Of a stretch of DNA of 64,000 nt, positions 53,778 through 64,000 are shown piece after piece. Within the stretch, counting starts at the first letter, position 1. Every line of letters begins with the position of its first letter. The notes under the pieces were generated by a model. The model searched no databases and was not told where the DNA came from. It worked only from the letters and a program-made list of their open reading frames with translations. Location of the stretch: contig CM077666.1 in NCBI GenBank assembly GCA_039707655.1, forward strand, positions 398,927,886 through 398,991,885. Reading direction: 5' to 3'. Source of the stretch: Elymus sibiricus (lineage: Eukaryota; Streptophyta; Magnoliopsida; Poales; Poaceae). The translations under genes were made by a program, and so were the position numbers.

Positions 53778-54307
53778 GCCGCGACGGGTAGAGCTGGCAG
53801 CTTCAGCGCTGAAGTGGCTGAACCTGAACCGACACATTGAGATGATACATATCTATACTACTATTAAACAATCAAACTATTTCTTTCTTAAAGCCACCCC
53901 GTAAATGTACTCAGCCTGATTAGCACCGTCAGATTAGCCCTGCTAAATAAAATCTAATGGTTACAATTAATTTAATCCTCGGTCAAATGTGCAATTAGCA
54001 ATTTAATATGACTGACCGCACTCCACCCGTAGAGGAATATTCCACCGGCTGCGTCCCGCTAATCCCTCCAATCGCGCTAATCCCTCCATCAATTTCTCCC
54101 ATGCCAAAATTCTATCCCCGCGCCCACCGGAGGCACGCAGACCACCCCATGGAGTCATCGCCAACCGCTTGCCCTCCACGCCCACGCGACGCCACCTAGA
54201 CCGGAGGAATCGGAGGTCGCCGCTTCACTCTGTTCCGTTCAGGAGCTCGCCGAAAGCACCTCGCCGTTTCTCGAGGTTTTTGAACGCAGTCGAAACAACA
54301 CGCACCG

Positions 54308-55000
54308 ATGGCCAACAGGCATAACCAGAAGCTGGCGGCTGCCGCTCCGCAGTCGGCGGGCAATAGAGGTGAGCCACATGTCCGCTTGCCCGCCGAATCT
54401 ATCTTTCTTGCCGCGGCGTGTCGGGAATGGCCGTTGTAGGGGTTCTCGACTTGGTCCTGACTGCGCCGTTGAGTTTCTCTCTCGATCTGCTGTTCATTTG
54501 ATTTTTATTTACGTTTCCAACCAAGACAATCTGATGCGAGCGAGTTTGTTTCTTGATCCGTGCGTCAACCAAGTACCGGCTGGGAAGCTAAAGGCCGCCG
54601 TTGCTGCCACCGGCCGCGCCGGTGCAGGAGGAAACTAGCGGGTGCTCGGGGACATCGGCAACGTCGTTCACGCCCACTTCCACATCGGCAACGTCGTCCA
54701 CCAGGACAGTCTGAAAATTAGCACAAGGGTCGAATCCCTGTCCAGGCTGTCCTGATTTTGTTTCTTCTGTTCTTTATCCTGAACTGAATCCTCTCTTGTT
54801 CGCTGCAACAGAAGATTCAGCTTCGACGCTCAGCTCTTGAATAAGGCCCGGGTCGATCCATGCAAGGTACGGACGTGATCCCCCTTTCTTCTTGCATGCC
54901 TTCTTAAGCAATTTCTTGATGATGGATTCTAATTCGCTCTGGTGGTTTGCAGCGCAGGCCACCTGAAGCGAGTGAACAAGAAGGTCCCTGTCAAGGCCGC
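54308..55000 (+). pseudogene. captured cyclin-B N-terminal fragment, broken
   Basis: ATG 54308 opens MANRHNQKLAAAAPQSAGNR followed by a GTGAGC donor (54369), like exon 1 of plant B1 cyclins (MATRN...NRG). Near 54590-54665 come KAAVAATGRAGAGGN, TAG (54636-54638), then RVLGDIGNVVHAH. RxxLGDIGN is the cyclin destruction box, and its first Arg codon is now the TAG. Near 54813-54860 RFSFDAQLLNKARV matches the next conserved block (FGAQLLKNA type), bounded by AG and GT. KKVPVKAATA-like codons follow near 54980. No cyclin box is present. It is a decayed capture, with no product expected. Confidence 0.55.
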
Positions 55001-56578
55001 TACGGCGCTACACCTCGCTGCTACTCGATGGTCGACTGGCACCGGCTGCACTCCGATGCTGGGGATGGTGAAGCAATGCATTTTTTCCTTTTCTTTTTGT
55101 ACATAAATGAGGCAATGCACTTGGCATCGACAGCTGCTACTCGCCGGCCTCTCCTGGAGCGCAGGACATCGCCGTCCGCCGCTTCGACGCTCAGCTGCTG
55201 CCCCACGGGCGCATTTGCCACACCCCTACAGCCAATGCTCCTGCACTCGGCTCCTGCCCTCCGCTCCGTGGCTATCTTTCAGGCATAATTTTGACGCCCT
55301 GTCGATACTGGCACCACTACAGGGCTTCGCTGGGATAGTACAGCCTTAGCCTCTCCAGTAGGTGCAATAGCAATAAAGCTTATGAGTTCATTTTTAACAT
55401 GTACGTGAGCAGTTGACACGCAAGTGTGAAGCAGGTATGTCCATGACATTTGCTCTGGTTAAACAGGTATGTGCCTTGCTTATAAATAAAGCCTTACATG
55501 ATTTGTTCTTTTACTGATTACTAATGGACTGACGAGGTCAGAGATGTATAACAGCCATCTTGATCCAAATGACACGTATGATAGTGCTAACCTGCTTACC
55601 TAGAATTTTACCACAGCCTAAGAGTTGCAAATCTCTACAATAAATTGGAATGGCTAGCTATTTTCTGGTCTACAACAGTGACATGTAGCAGCGTCTCTCG
55701 CCATGTCTGCACAAAGTGTTCAGGTATGATTCTTGCATAGGCTAAATGAGTAGTCAATTTGCTAATTAAATTTGTTTCCTATTCTATGCATAGATGCAGT
55801 TGCGACGATTAAGTGCAGCAACTTCTCTTCTTCTTTTGTAGTCACTTATGCATAGATGCGGTTGCGACAATTAACTGCAGCGACATTATGCATTTCCTGA
55901 TTTTTTTTAGCCTTTAAAGTTGCTTATGTATCTGTCATGGTATTGGTATAATTTTTTGCTTGTGTGTATATTCAACGCATTAGAAAGATCTTTTGTGTGT
56001 CTTTGGTCTTCCTAAATTTTGTGTAGCTTTTTTTTTCTTTCCCGGTTAGCTTTGCGAAACAATTATTATTCTAGCGCGTGATCTAATCATGCATTTTTAC
56101 GTTATTGTACAATATGCCGTTCTAGAACACTAGACCTTTCTCCACAGCGTGCATGTTGAGATGACAAGTTTAATTCGTGTTTAATCTTCGCAGAACTAAT
56201 TTTGCATACCATGTATTTCATACACAAATGTTAAATTCCCTTCATTTTGTTCATGAATTTCGCAACTCAGAATGGGGGCAAAATGGTCATGACCACCGGC
56301 GGACTCTTCTATCTCACTGTGACTCCCACGGGAGGTGTTGTAACGAGTCCAGCAATTCAACTTCTGAAGATAACATGTAGGCCGAACCCAAGAGGGAACG
56401 AATTAAACTTGACCGTGCGAGACATCTTGCATTCTTTACTATACGACTGTGATTTCTTGGTTTGGGATTTCCTTGTGCACTACAACTGAGCGCCGTACCT
56501 TTGACACGGGAGGTGTTGTTAATTAATTTCAATATAAATTCAGAATTCAATAACCACATGAATTTCATAGGTTCATTT

Positions 56579-56593
56579 ACGTGCGTTGCACGT
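56579..56593 (+). other. Helitron 3' hairpin
   Basis: Perfect 6-bp stem ACGTGC/GCACGT with loop GTT, then GCATGCTTA and CTAG. It is the termination signal expected for rolling-circle transposition. Confidence 0.8.
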
Positions 56594-56606
56594 GCATGCT
56601 TACTAG

Positions 56607-58115
56607 TATAGTACTAGTATTTTCTTTGGTTATTTTGATGAACTATCAGTAGCCTATAAGTGTAGCAATTTGCATATATCGTTTCGCACGCGTATGTACT
56701 TTACTGATTTGCTAATTTTGATAGACTAGCTAGTACGTTATTTGCACCCACAAAGTGTGTATGTATGATCGGGCAACAAATTTTGTCAGCGGCTATTCTA
56801 AAACAAATAAGATCAGATGCACCATTAAGAATTTAAGACATCAGTTATGTCTCCCTTGGTGTATCGATATCAGGATTTGAGATTGCTAGCATGGCCTGTA
56901 GCCCGGTCTTCCTTAATGTTAGAGCGCTACAATTCCACGAGCGAGGAGGAAATCAGCCATTGTTAATGTGATTAGTAGGGTTTCATTTATCTCTAGCTCG
57001 TCGTAGATTCAACTAGAGGCTAAGGCGCGCTTCGCCGTACTGTTCTTCATTCCTGAGATTTAACTTTTTTGTTACCAAGTTATTGCAGTCGGTTGTTTCG
57101 TTTAGTTTTATCTAGGTTGGTTTGGGTTTTAATTATGTAATGGTGATGTTCATTTCAATTGTAAATCGTGTTGGGCCGTTGTTGAGACGGTGTTTATTTT
57201 GAGAGGACAGTGGAGTTGTTCGTTGCGTGGTTATGGTGTCCTTATATGTTTTGACCTCGATGTCAGTCCTTGGTGGTTGTGCGAGCCCCTTGAGAGCTTT
57301 TGTTCCACGCTGAAATGGTGAAATTACTGCTCTAACGCTCACATGGACTGACCAATGAAGCACTCATACGCTTAGCTCGGCTCCATGCTCCACCAGCTCG
57401 CTTAGCATTTTTTCCGCCCACTCCACCACTAGCTCGGAAAAAACCGGCTACCATATTTGTTTACTTTAACAAATCATTAAATAAGTAGATGTTCACGGAT
57501 TTTAAAAAGCTTGGATTTTAAAAATTCTACAAATTTTAAAAACCATGAATGCCTTAAAAATTGGATTTAAAAATAATATGTGCATTTCAAACAATGTCCA
57601 CGAATCTAGAAAAAAACGCAAGTTTAAAAATGATCCTGAACTTTTAAAATATTCATCAATTATTTCAGAAAATCTTCATCAATTTTTAAAAGTGCTCGTA
57701 ATTTTTAAATTTTCCCAACTTTTAATAAACATTCATGAACTAACATCTGAAAAAATAAAATGCAAAAATAGAAAGAGAAAAAAAAGTCAAGTAGGAAAAA
57801 AATGAAAAACAGAAGAAAACTATTAAAAACAGTGAAAAACACACAAAAACAAAAACAAAAAACCAAGCAAAACCTACTCAAAACCGGGAAAACCGACCGC
57901 CCCATTACGACTATATAAATGTGTGTTACCCTCAATGAGTGACACACCCTGTTATAGGCGGGGCTCATAGCGACCCCCACAGCCCCGACGCACCGGCAGC
58001 CTCAAATATAGGGAGATTAGTATATTTATTATGAATTAAAATGTGTAAAAATGAAATGGGAATAAAAAGAGAAGAGGAAACAAAAAACAAGAAGGTAAAA
58101 ATAAAATAAAACTAG
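56607..58115. other. gene-free AT-rich DNA
   Basis: The A-rich stretch at about 57480-57880 ('aaaacagtgaaaaacacac') resembles the mirror of the T-rich block at 50070-50450. It was probably transposon-derived. No coding frame is supported. Confidence 0.45.
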
Positions 58116-58200
58116 TACTCCCTCCGTAGACAAATATAAGACTTTCTAGATCACTAAAGTAGTGGTCTAAAAAGTCTTATATTTGCTTATAGATGAAGTA
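58116..58200. mobile_element. short Stowaway-like MITE
   Basis: 85 bp between TA flanks. The left end TACTCCCTCCGTAGAC and CAAATATAAGACTTT pair with 'aaaagtcttatatttg' and 'agatgaagta' at the right. Confidence 0.75.
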
Positions 58201-58329
58201 TTAAAAATAACAAAAAACCAAAAATATAAATAAAAAATCAGACAATACCTTCTTAAAACAAAGAAAACCGGCCGGCCCGTTACGGGTAGGAAGGAGACAC
58301 ACCCATACGGACGGCCCCTATGGACGGGT

Positions 58330-58434
58330 CAGGATCCTCTGCTGTAGCACATGGTGCAGTATGGTCGCTGCCATGCGGACCCAAGCCCCACTTGTCATCA
58401 GCCTACAGTACGGTGCAGTACTGCAGAGGATCTT
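58330..58434. mobile_element. small inverted-repeat element (MITE-like)
   Basis: AGGATCCTCTGCTGTAG at the left pairs with 'tactgcagaggatctt' at the right, about 105 bp in all, with 'ggtgcagta' repeated inside. The superfamily is not clear. Confidence 0.5.
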
Positions 58435-58830
58435 CACCCCCTATGGACCCCCACAGCCTGATGCACAAGGACCCTCCATGTAAGCTAAGTATGTTACAAG
58501 ATCTCAAATTTGAAATCATGTGTCACTCGGTAAGTCAAAATATTATTTTAAGTGGCAAGTCTTGTATATTTCCATTGTGTCCCGCAAAAAAAAAAATCTG
58601 TCCACTGTGAGTTGTATGTGGAACTTAACATCATCAATTTTCAGTAGTAGATATTGTGCTTTTGTGTTGTAATATTTGATCTGCATCACATGATTAACCA
58701 CAATAGGATGGGGTTTTTGGCTCCGTGCTACAGTAAAATCATTACTTTGTTAAAAGAAACCAAAAAAAAATCTCCAGAACAAGTCAAAAGCCCACATGTC
58801 CAAAGCAAATCAACTCTGAATCATTTTTAC

Positions 58831-59113
58831 GAACCAACCTGTGGTTGGATGATTAGGAGGACAGTGGCATCGAGTTCTAGACTTGACGTTGGTGCTTGCA
58901 TATTCCTGAATTTATTTCAGTCCTTCCAGCGATGTGTGTTCAGTGGGAGGAGGCGTGCCCGTCGACTACGAAGACGTTTGTGACGACTTCGTCAATCTCA
59001 AAATGATGTGTCGGCTCAGTCTCGGAGGTGTTCATAGAGGTAGGGTGTGCATGCGTGCGTTCATAGGGGGTGAGTGTATGAGCGTCTACATCTGTTCTGT
59101 GTTAAAAAAAAAC
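58831..59113 (+). mobile_element. SINE-like element, copy 3
   Basis: Starts GAACCAACCTGTGGTTGG with a tRNA-like A box (TGGATGATTAGGAGG). The body has 'tcagtgggaggaggcgtg' and 'cgtcgactacgaagacg', and the 3' end is 'ctgtgttaaaaaaaaac'. It has the same order of blocks as the minus-strand copies. Confidence 0.6.
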
Positions 59114-60848
59114 TAAGAATCTTTTTTTAACCGACTATGTCATTAAGCGGCAACCTTTCCCTCAAGAAAATAAATAAGTGGAAACCTTCTCCAGCCGCTA
59201 CAACAGCTATAGGGCCGCTGTCGAACAATTCCTCATGCCCCCATGATATTATCGCCTGCACAGACGAGCGGCACTCACGCCTAGCTTCGACGTCGCCATG
59301 AACTCACTCCTTACCACCCACCCTCCTTCCGGCCAGTGCTCCCCCAACTACTGCTGCTACATATCCCCAAATTTAGTGATTTTGCATCATTCTAGCGCAG
59401 ATTATTTCACTTTTCCGTATTGTGAGAGTGGCGGGTACGGATGCAAGTGGGAAGTAATAACAACACGGTTTATCTTAACCATGTAGCGGGGCGGATCGGG
59501 CGTCTCTCTGCAACCATAGTGGCGAGGGCATAACACTACAATAGGGGCTCCCCCGCACCCCTATATACCGTATACTTCGAGATGGAGTCCCAGCTCGCCT
59601 ACAATGTTTTTTCCAAATGGGCCACATTTGTTTCTCTCCTCAACTAAATTTTCCTCTTTTGTACAAATTTTTTGAGAAAATATTTTGTTTACTATTTTTA
59701 TATATCTAGTTTACAAACGATAAATGACAATATGTGTGTCGCAAAAATAAATTCACACATGTAATAAATTTCTTTTTTGCAAAATTGAATATATATTTTT
59801 GCGAAAAACATATAATAAATATATTTTTGTGCAAAGCATATAATAAATGTTTATGTGGTTTTAAAAATTTTATTCGTGATTTTTTTTTCAACAATGTTCT
59901 TGTATGTGAACAAAAATGCTCAGGTGTTGCATGAAAAAAATGTTCACGTATAAGAAAAAAAATATTCAAGTGATTTCATGAAAAATAAATTATGCTTGAA
60001 AATAAATGTTCATATTTTCTTGAATCGATGTTCATGTTTTGCAAAATAATGTTTTCATGTATACCAACGAACATAAAAAGGTGTGCATGAGTGTTTATTA
60101 TGATTATAAGTGAAAAGATTCTTCATCTATCATCAAAGAAAGACGTCTGTGTTCTAAGAAAAAAATCAGTCTTCTCAAAAGAAATTGTTTCATGTGCCAC
60201 ATAAAAGCTCATGCGCTGCACTAAAAACTGACAAAAAAACATAAAACGAACAAACGAATAGGAAAAGAAAGACCGTGGAATGAAAAATAAAGTGAAATAT
60301 GAATGAAATGGAAAATAACAAAAAAAGCAATAAATAAAAAACAAAACTAAAATGAAAAAACAACATGAAAGAAAAACATACTCATGTACTGGGCCGTTGC
60401 CCATCGGTGAGCCCTCCCTACAACTTGCCCAGCAGGCGATATACAGTGTTAGCGCCACCGCTGTGTGAATCCCTCTGGTCGACGCACTGCCTCCAACCGT
60501 CGGACAAACACACATAGGTATACACAATGGGCGCACCCATTCACAAATTTTCCTTTTTCCGCAGGATCTTTTAAATATATTTCGTTATTGAGTTTTAATG
60601 GGAGGGTAGTTTCTTCGTTTTTTCTTTTGTTTCTTTCTTGGGAAGATCTAAGTTGCATAGTATGCACCTTTGTCTTCCCATACCGCGGCATCTGAATGTA
60701 AATTTTCTCTTATAGTGAGACCACATGCATGCAAGCAAAAATCTTCCACATAATACTGACATTATCGCATTAGTTGGTAGAATCAAATGTTTAAAATAAT
60801 TTATCTCATGAACGGTAAACCCGATTAGCAATCTATTTTCTTCAAGGA
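59114..60848. other. AT-rich DNA, no gene
   Basis: Many short 'aaaaatgttca' words at 59730-60110, probably transposon debris. Open frames are Phe/Lys-rich artefacts. Confidence 0.45.
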
Positions 60849-61571
60849 TTTGGAATGTCATGAAATGTGCTTTTAACATGTTTGACATTCCTGACAATGT
60901 GAATGATAGGGGGATGGTAGCGGTTGGTATATCTGCTATATTTTGGACTTTGTGGAAATTAAGAAATAGAGTGGTTTTTTATAACAACAAGGGTACTGAT
61001 CCTTGTGTTCCAGAAAATATGATTTTAAAATGGTTACATGAATGGAATGTTTTGTAGACAAACCAAGAAAAAATAAGGCGAATGACGGCGGGCGTAAGAC
61101 AGGTTGAGTAGGTAGCAGGGGAGGTCAGGGTGGCGCACGGGTGGAGAGCTGGGGCTGGAAGAATCGAAGGTTGATCTTCCACAGGCGTGTCAGCTACTCA
61201 AGACTGCTTCTTTTGTTTGTTTCCTCGTTTAGTTGTCTTCTGTTGTCTTTTAGACCATCGTTCCTATGTAGTTTAAATACATCATGTTTTGTATCTCGGT
61301 TGATAGGCTGCTCTGTGTTGGGTATGCCTCGGCTGAGATCGAGGATGTTTGTTGGGAATTTGATGTAGTTTGGGTCGCCTCTGATGCCTGTGTTGGAGGT
61401 AGGTCTTAGGTGATCGCTGGGATGGGGGAGGGATGGCTCCTTCTTCTCACAATGTTCATGCATCGTGGCTGCTTTTGTTCTCTGTTATTTTTCCGTTCTA
61501 GCTGTAATCAAGACATTGTGATTTCTATTAAATGCAATCGGAGAGGGAGCTCTCTTTATCAAAAAAATAAA
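60849..61571 (+). mobile_element. 5'-truncated LINE with 10-bp target duplication
   Basis: Flanked by TCTTCAAGGA at 60839-60848 and 61572-61581. The frame to 61057 reads GMVAVGISAIFWTLWKLRNR then VVFYNNKGTDP, the C-terminal tail of L1-type ORF2. A 3' UTR of about 500 bp ends 'gctctctttatcaaaaaaat' with an A-rich tail. The truncation at the 5' side is the usual result of target-primed reverse transcription. Confidence 0.75.
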
Positions 61572-61581
61572 TCTTCAAGGA

Positions 61582-62398
61582 GTTTGTCTTGACGAGGTCT
61601 TCAAAAAAATCTCATGCTGTCATGTTTCGATAAAAAAAATTATCGCCTCTAGTTGCCAGAATATATCGACAAAGTTATCCATACTAATTGTGAACAATTG
61701 CCACAATAATTACGTACAGTTACCGGATAATAGATTTTTATGTTTTCAAACACTCTAATATGTAAGGGTAAAGAGCGAATATTTAAAGTGTTTTTTTTTG
61801 CGAATATTTAAAGTGTTTTTTTTTTTTGCGAATTTTTAAAGTGTTAACGATAGAAAGAAAAGAAAAAGAAATCAACCCATAGAAGTACCATGAAGCAATT
61901 TTTGTAGTGGTGTATATGGGCATTCAACAATCTGACAACCAAGTTAATTTAATACAGCAACTAAGTGGCTCATTATCTGACAACTAACAATAGTAATCTA
62001 GCAACTACTAACGAAATAAAAGTATATCGAAACCTGTCGAGATCTAGTTTTGAACATCCCGTCACGAGAAAGCTAACGACAAAACATATTGTCAATTGAA
62101 ATAACGGTTTAGGAGATATTAAAAAAAATGAGGAATGTTTGCTGATAGTCATGTGCGTGGGAGAGAGGAGAGAAGCCGCCGCACAGAAAAGCATATGTGT
62201 GGCGCTGCTCCCTAGTGACATCCTTCTTTCTTTTCTGTTATCTTCTGAGTTTTTCTGTTTCGCCTATTTTATTTTGTATCTTACCTTTTTCCGGTTCTTT
62301 TTCATTAACATAAAATAATTCATGTGCGTATATGAATATATTTTGAAATACACGATGCATAATTTTATATACGCAATAAATATTTTTAATACATGATG
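61582..62398. other. AT-rich DNA, no gene
   Basis: 'gcgaatatttaaagtgtttt' repeats two to three times at about 61775-61845. No other structure noted. Confidence 0.4.
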
Positions 62399-62407
62399 AA
62401 TATTTTA

Positions 62408-63335
62408 GGGATAAGTGTATTTTTCGTCCCTCAACTCTTCCGATAGTTTAGAAATCGTCCCTCAACTCCAAAACCACCAAAACTTGGTTCCTTAACTTTT
62501 AAAACCGGATAAGTTTAGTCTCTCGAGCGGTTTCCGGACGGCATGAACAGTAAATCGGTGAACAGCAAATTCAAAAAAAAAAAGCAAAAAAAACTGAAAT
62601 TTTGTGGGATCAAATATACTCGGGTGTGCAAGATGCGTGCAAATTTTTGTTCTGTTTGGACATTCCAGGAGATCGTGACAAAAAAAATACAGTAAATATG
62701 TACGTTGGTCGACAGTAAATTCGAAAAAAATAGCAAACAAATTCAAAAAATTATGAAATTTTTTGGCATCCAAGATGCTTGGGTGCGCAAGGTGTGTGCA
62801 AATGTTTGTGATCAAATGACATCCGAGGAGCTCTAGCAAAAAAAAATAATAGTGCACTTTTTCAAAGTTTCTTTCCGAGCCAATTTTTTTTCCATGAGCT
62901 CCTACAATGTCCAAACACCACGAAATTTTGCACACACCTTGAGCACGAGCATCGTGGATGCCAAAAAAGTTCATATTTTTTTGATTTTTTTTGCTATTTT
63001 TTTTGCATTTACTGTTCATTGACATACATTTTTTATTTTTTTCTTTGTCACGAGCTTCTGGAATTTCCAAACTGCACAAAAATTTGCACGCACCTTGCGC
63101 AACCGAGTATCTTCAATGCCGTAAAATTTCAGATTTTTTTTGATTTTTTGCTATTTTTTCGAATTTACTGTTCACCGAATTACCGTTCATGTCGGACCAA
63201 AACCACCTTCAGCGTTACGAGAGACGAAAATTATCCGGTTTAAATAGTTGAGGAACTGAGTTTTGGTGGTTTTGGAGTTGAGGGATGACTTCTATACTTT
63301 GGCGAGAGTTCGAGGACGAAAAATATACTTATCCC
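62408..63335. mobile_element. fold-back MULE (non-autonomous)
   Basis: GGGATAAGTGTATTTTTCGT at the left pairs with the right end closing at 63335 (…atacttatccc). Arms of about 400 bp share 'ctccaaaaccaccaaaac', 'aaccggata-ttt-gtctctcg' and 'cggtgaacag-aaattc'. A perfect 9-bp target duplication AATATTTTA lies at 62399-62407 and 63336-63344. The interior has further sub-repeats ('gcaag-tg-gtgcaaattttt'). No coding capacity. The whole element could fold into one hairpin. Confidence 0.85.
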
Positions 63336-63344
63336 AATATTTTA

Positions 63345-64000
63345 AGTACATGAAAAGTATTTTTCATATACGTGATAAGCATTTTTTTAATATACAATGA
63401 GTATTTTTTTATGCATGAAAAAACAATTTTTGACACGCGATGAACAAGGCAAAGGCTCACCAATTTTTGTGAAAACATGATTGCTTCTCCCGTGTATTTC
63501 CCACCTTTGGTCTTTTTAGGGCTACGACGATGCTGATGTGCAGAATGCGCACGGAACAGCGAACGAGATAGTGGGCATTGAGCCGTGAAGCGACACCATA
63601 TCGACACGGCCACCCCAGCTACACATAAGCTGTTTTTGGGTCGTTGCTTCTTCTTGGATGTATGCACGGTTCCGCGATGGCGATGCCCGGCCGGCCGGGA
63701 GGGGAAACGAGGAGCCATATGCGACGTAGGTAGGCGCTGGCGGAGTGCCGTGACGACGAGACTGGCTCGGTCGGTCGCTTCGAAGCGTGCGGGGGCGGAC
63801 AAGCAGCCGGGAAAGGACACGGACGTAAAAGTGGCCATTTCCTTTTCTTGACCCGATCCATATCGATGCACCCAGCAGTCCTTCGTTCTCATCCGAACAA
63901 CTTCGCTAAACCCAAGGAGGCCGCGCATTTACTTCGTCACACTCCCCTGCCTCGTAAAAGGCGAGCTCTGAAATTGCTTCGAGCACAAATGCACACGTGG
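63345..64000. other. end of window, no gene recognised
   Basis: GC content rises after about 63500. Open frames on both strands lack domains, so any gene here would lie mostly beyond the window. Confidence 0.4.

Larger units (their letters stand above)
53852..56606 (+). mobile_element. Helitron, non-autonomous
   Basis: The 5' end TCTATACTACTATTAAAC follows A at 53851, and the 3' end CTAG at 56603-56606 is followed by T, so insertion was between A and T as usual. The hairpin ACGTGC-GTT-GCACGT at 56579-56593 lies 9 bases before CTAG. There are no Rep/helicase genes, so it depends on others. It inserted about 75 bases after the zinc-finger stop codon, in or near its 3' UTR. It carries gene-like exons at 54308-55000. 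Confidence 0.82.

Noticed and set aside
1..64000. tRNA or rRNA genes
   Set aside because: No cloverleaf-like sequence with intact A and B boxes was found apart from the degenerate SINE heads, and no rRNA words were seen. A tRNAscan run would settle it.

Overview
The window looks like nuclear DNA of a Triticeae grass (wheat, Aegilops or barley group). It holds intron-bearing grass genes (beta-expansin, cyclin-P, C2H2 zinc finger) scattered among nested transposable elements, and several LTRs and short elements match sequence types I know from wheat. The assignment is from recognition only; no search was run. Four apparent host genes cover only a few kb. Nearly everything else is mobile DNA or its remains.

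Layout. 1-7 kb: a hypothetical alanine/arginine-rich gene, a truncated Athila-like Gypsy element on the minus strand (LTR 3104-4454 plus the start of gag), a transposon-linked hypothetical gene (4691-5176), and an intact four-exon beta-expansin (5980-7052). 7.66-23.48 kb: a complete Tat-like Gypsy element with CTATC target duplications. Its gag-pol is decayed and deleted, and it carries an antisense B3-domain ORF. A complete non-autonomous Athila-like element (14042-21473, GGCGC duplication) sits inside it. 23.5-31.5 kb: gene-free AT-rich DNA with Stowaway, hAT-like and Tourist-like MITEs and a probable Copia LTR remnant. 31585-32280: a P/U-type cyclin gene.

33.0-43.8 kb: a three-level nest. 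A LINE remnant was hit by a MULE with about 250-bp TIRs (33344-43730, 9-bp duplication TTTTTGTTG). That MULE was itself hit by a MULE with about 280-bp TIRs (33950-42458, duplication AGCTCACCT/AGCTCCCCT). The inner element has two convergent genes, as in maize MuDR. One is a MULE transposase gene with five inferred exons and two in-frame stops. The other encodes a GRF-type zinc-finger/coiled-coil protein. A roughly 49-bp minisatellite with telomere-like CCCTAAA motifs lies between them. 43.8-48 kb: two related transposon genes with matching promoters, head to head, with a SINE between them, then a LINE remnant.

48-64 kb: AT-rich repeats, SINE copies, a single-exon C2H2 repressor-type zinc-finger gene (52137-53777), and immediately after it a Helitron (53852-56606) that appears to carry a broken cyclin-B N-terminal fragment including its destruction box. 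Next come MITEs, a 5'-truncated LINE with a 10-bp target duplication, and a fold-back MULE (62408-63335) with a perfect 9-bp duplication.

The host genes share no pathway that I can see. They act separately in wall loosening (expansin), cell-cycle or phosphate-type CDK control (cyclin-P) and transcriptional repression (zinc finger). No RNA genes, CRISPR arrays or bacterial-type operons were seen.
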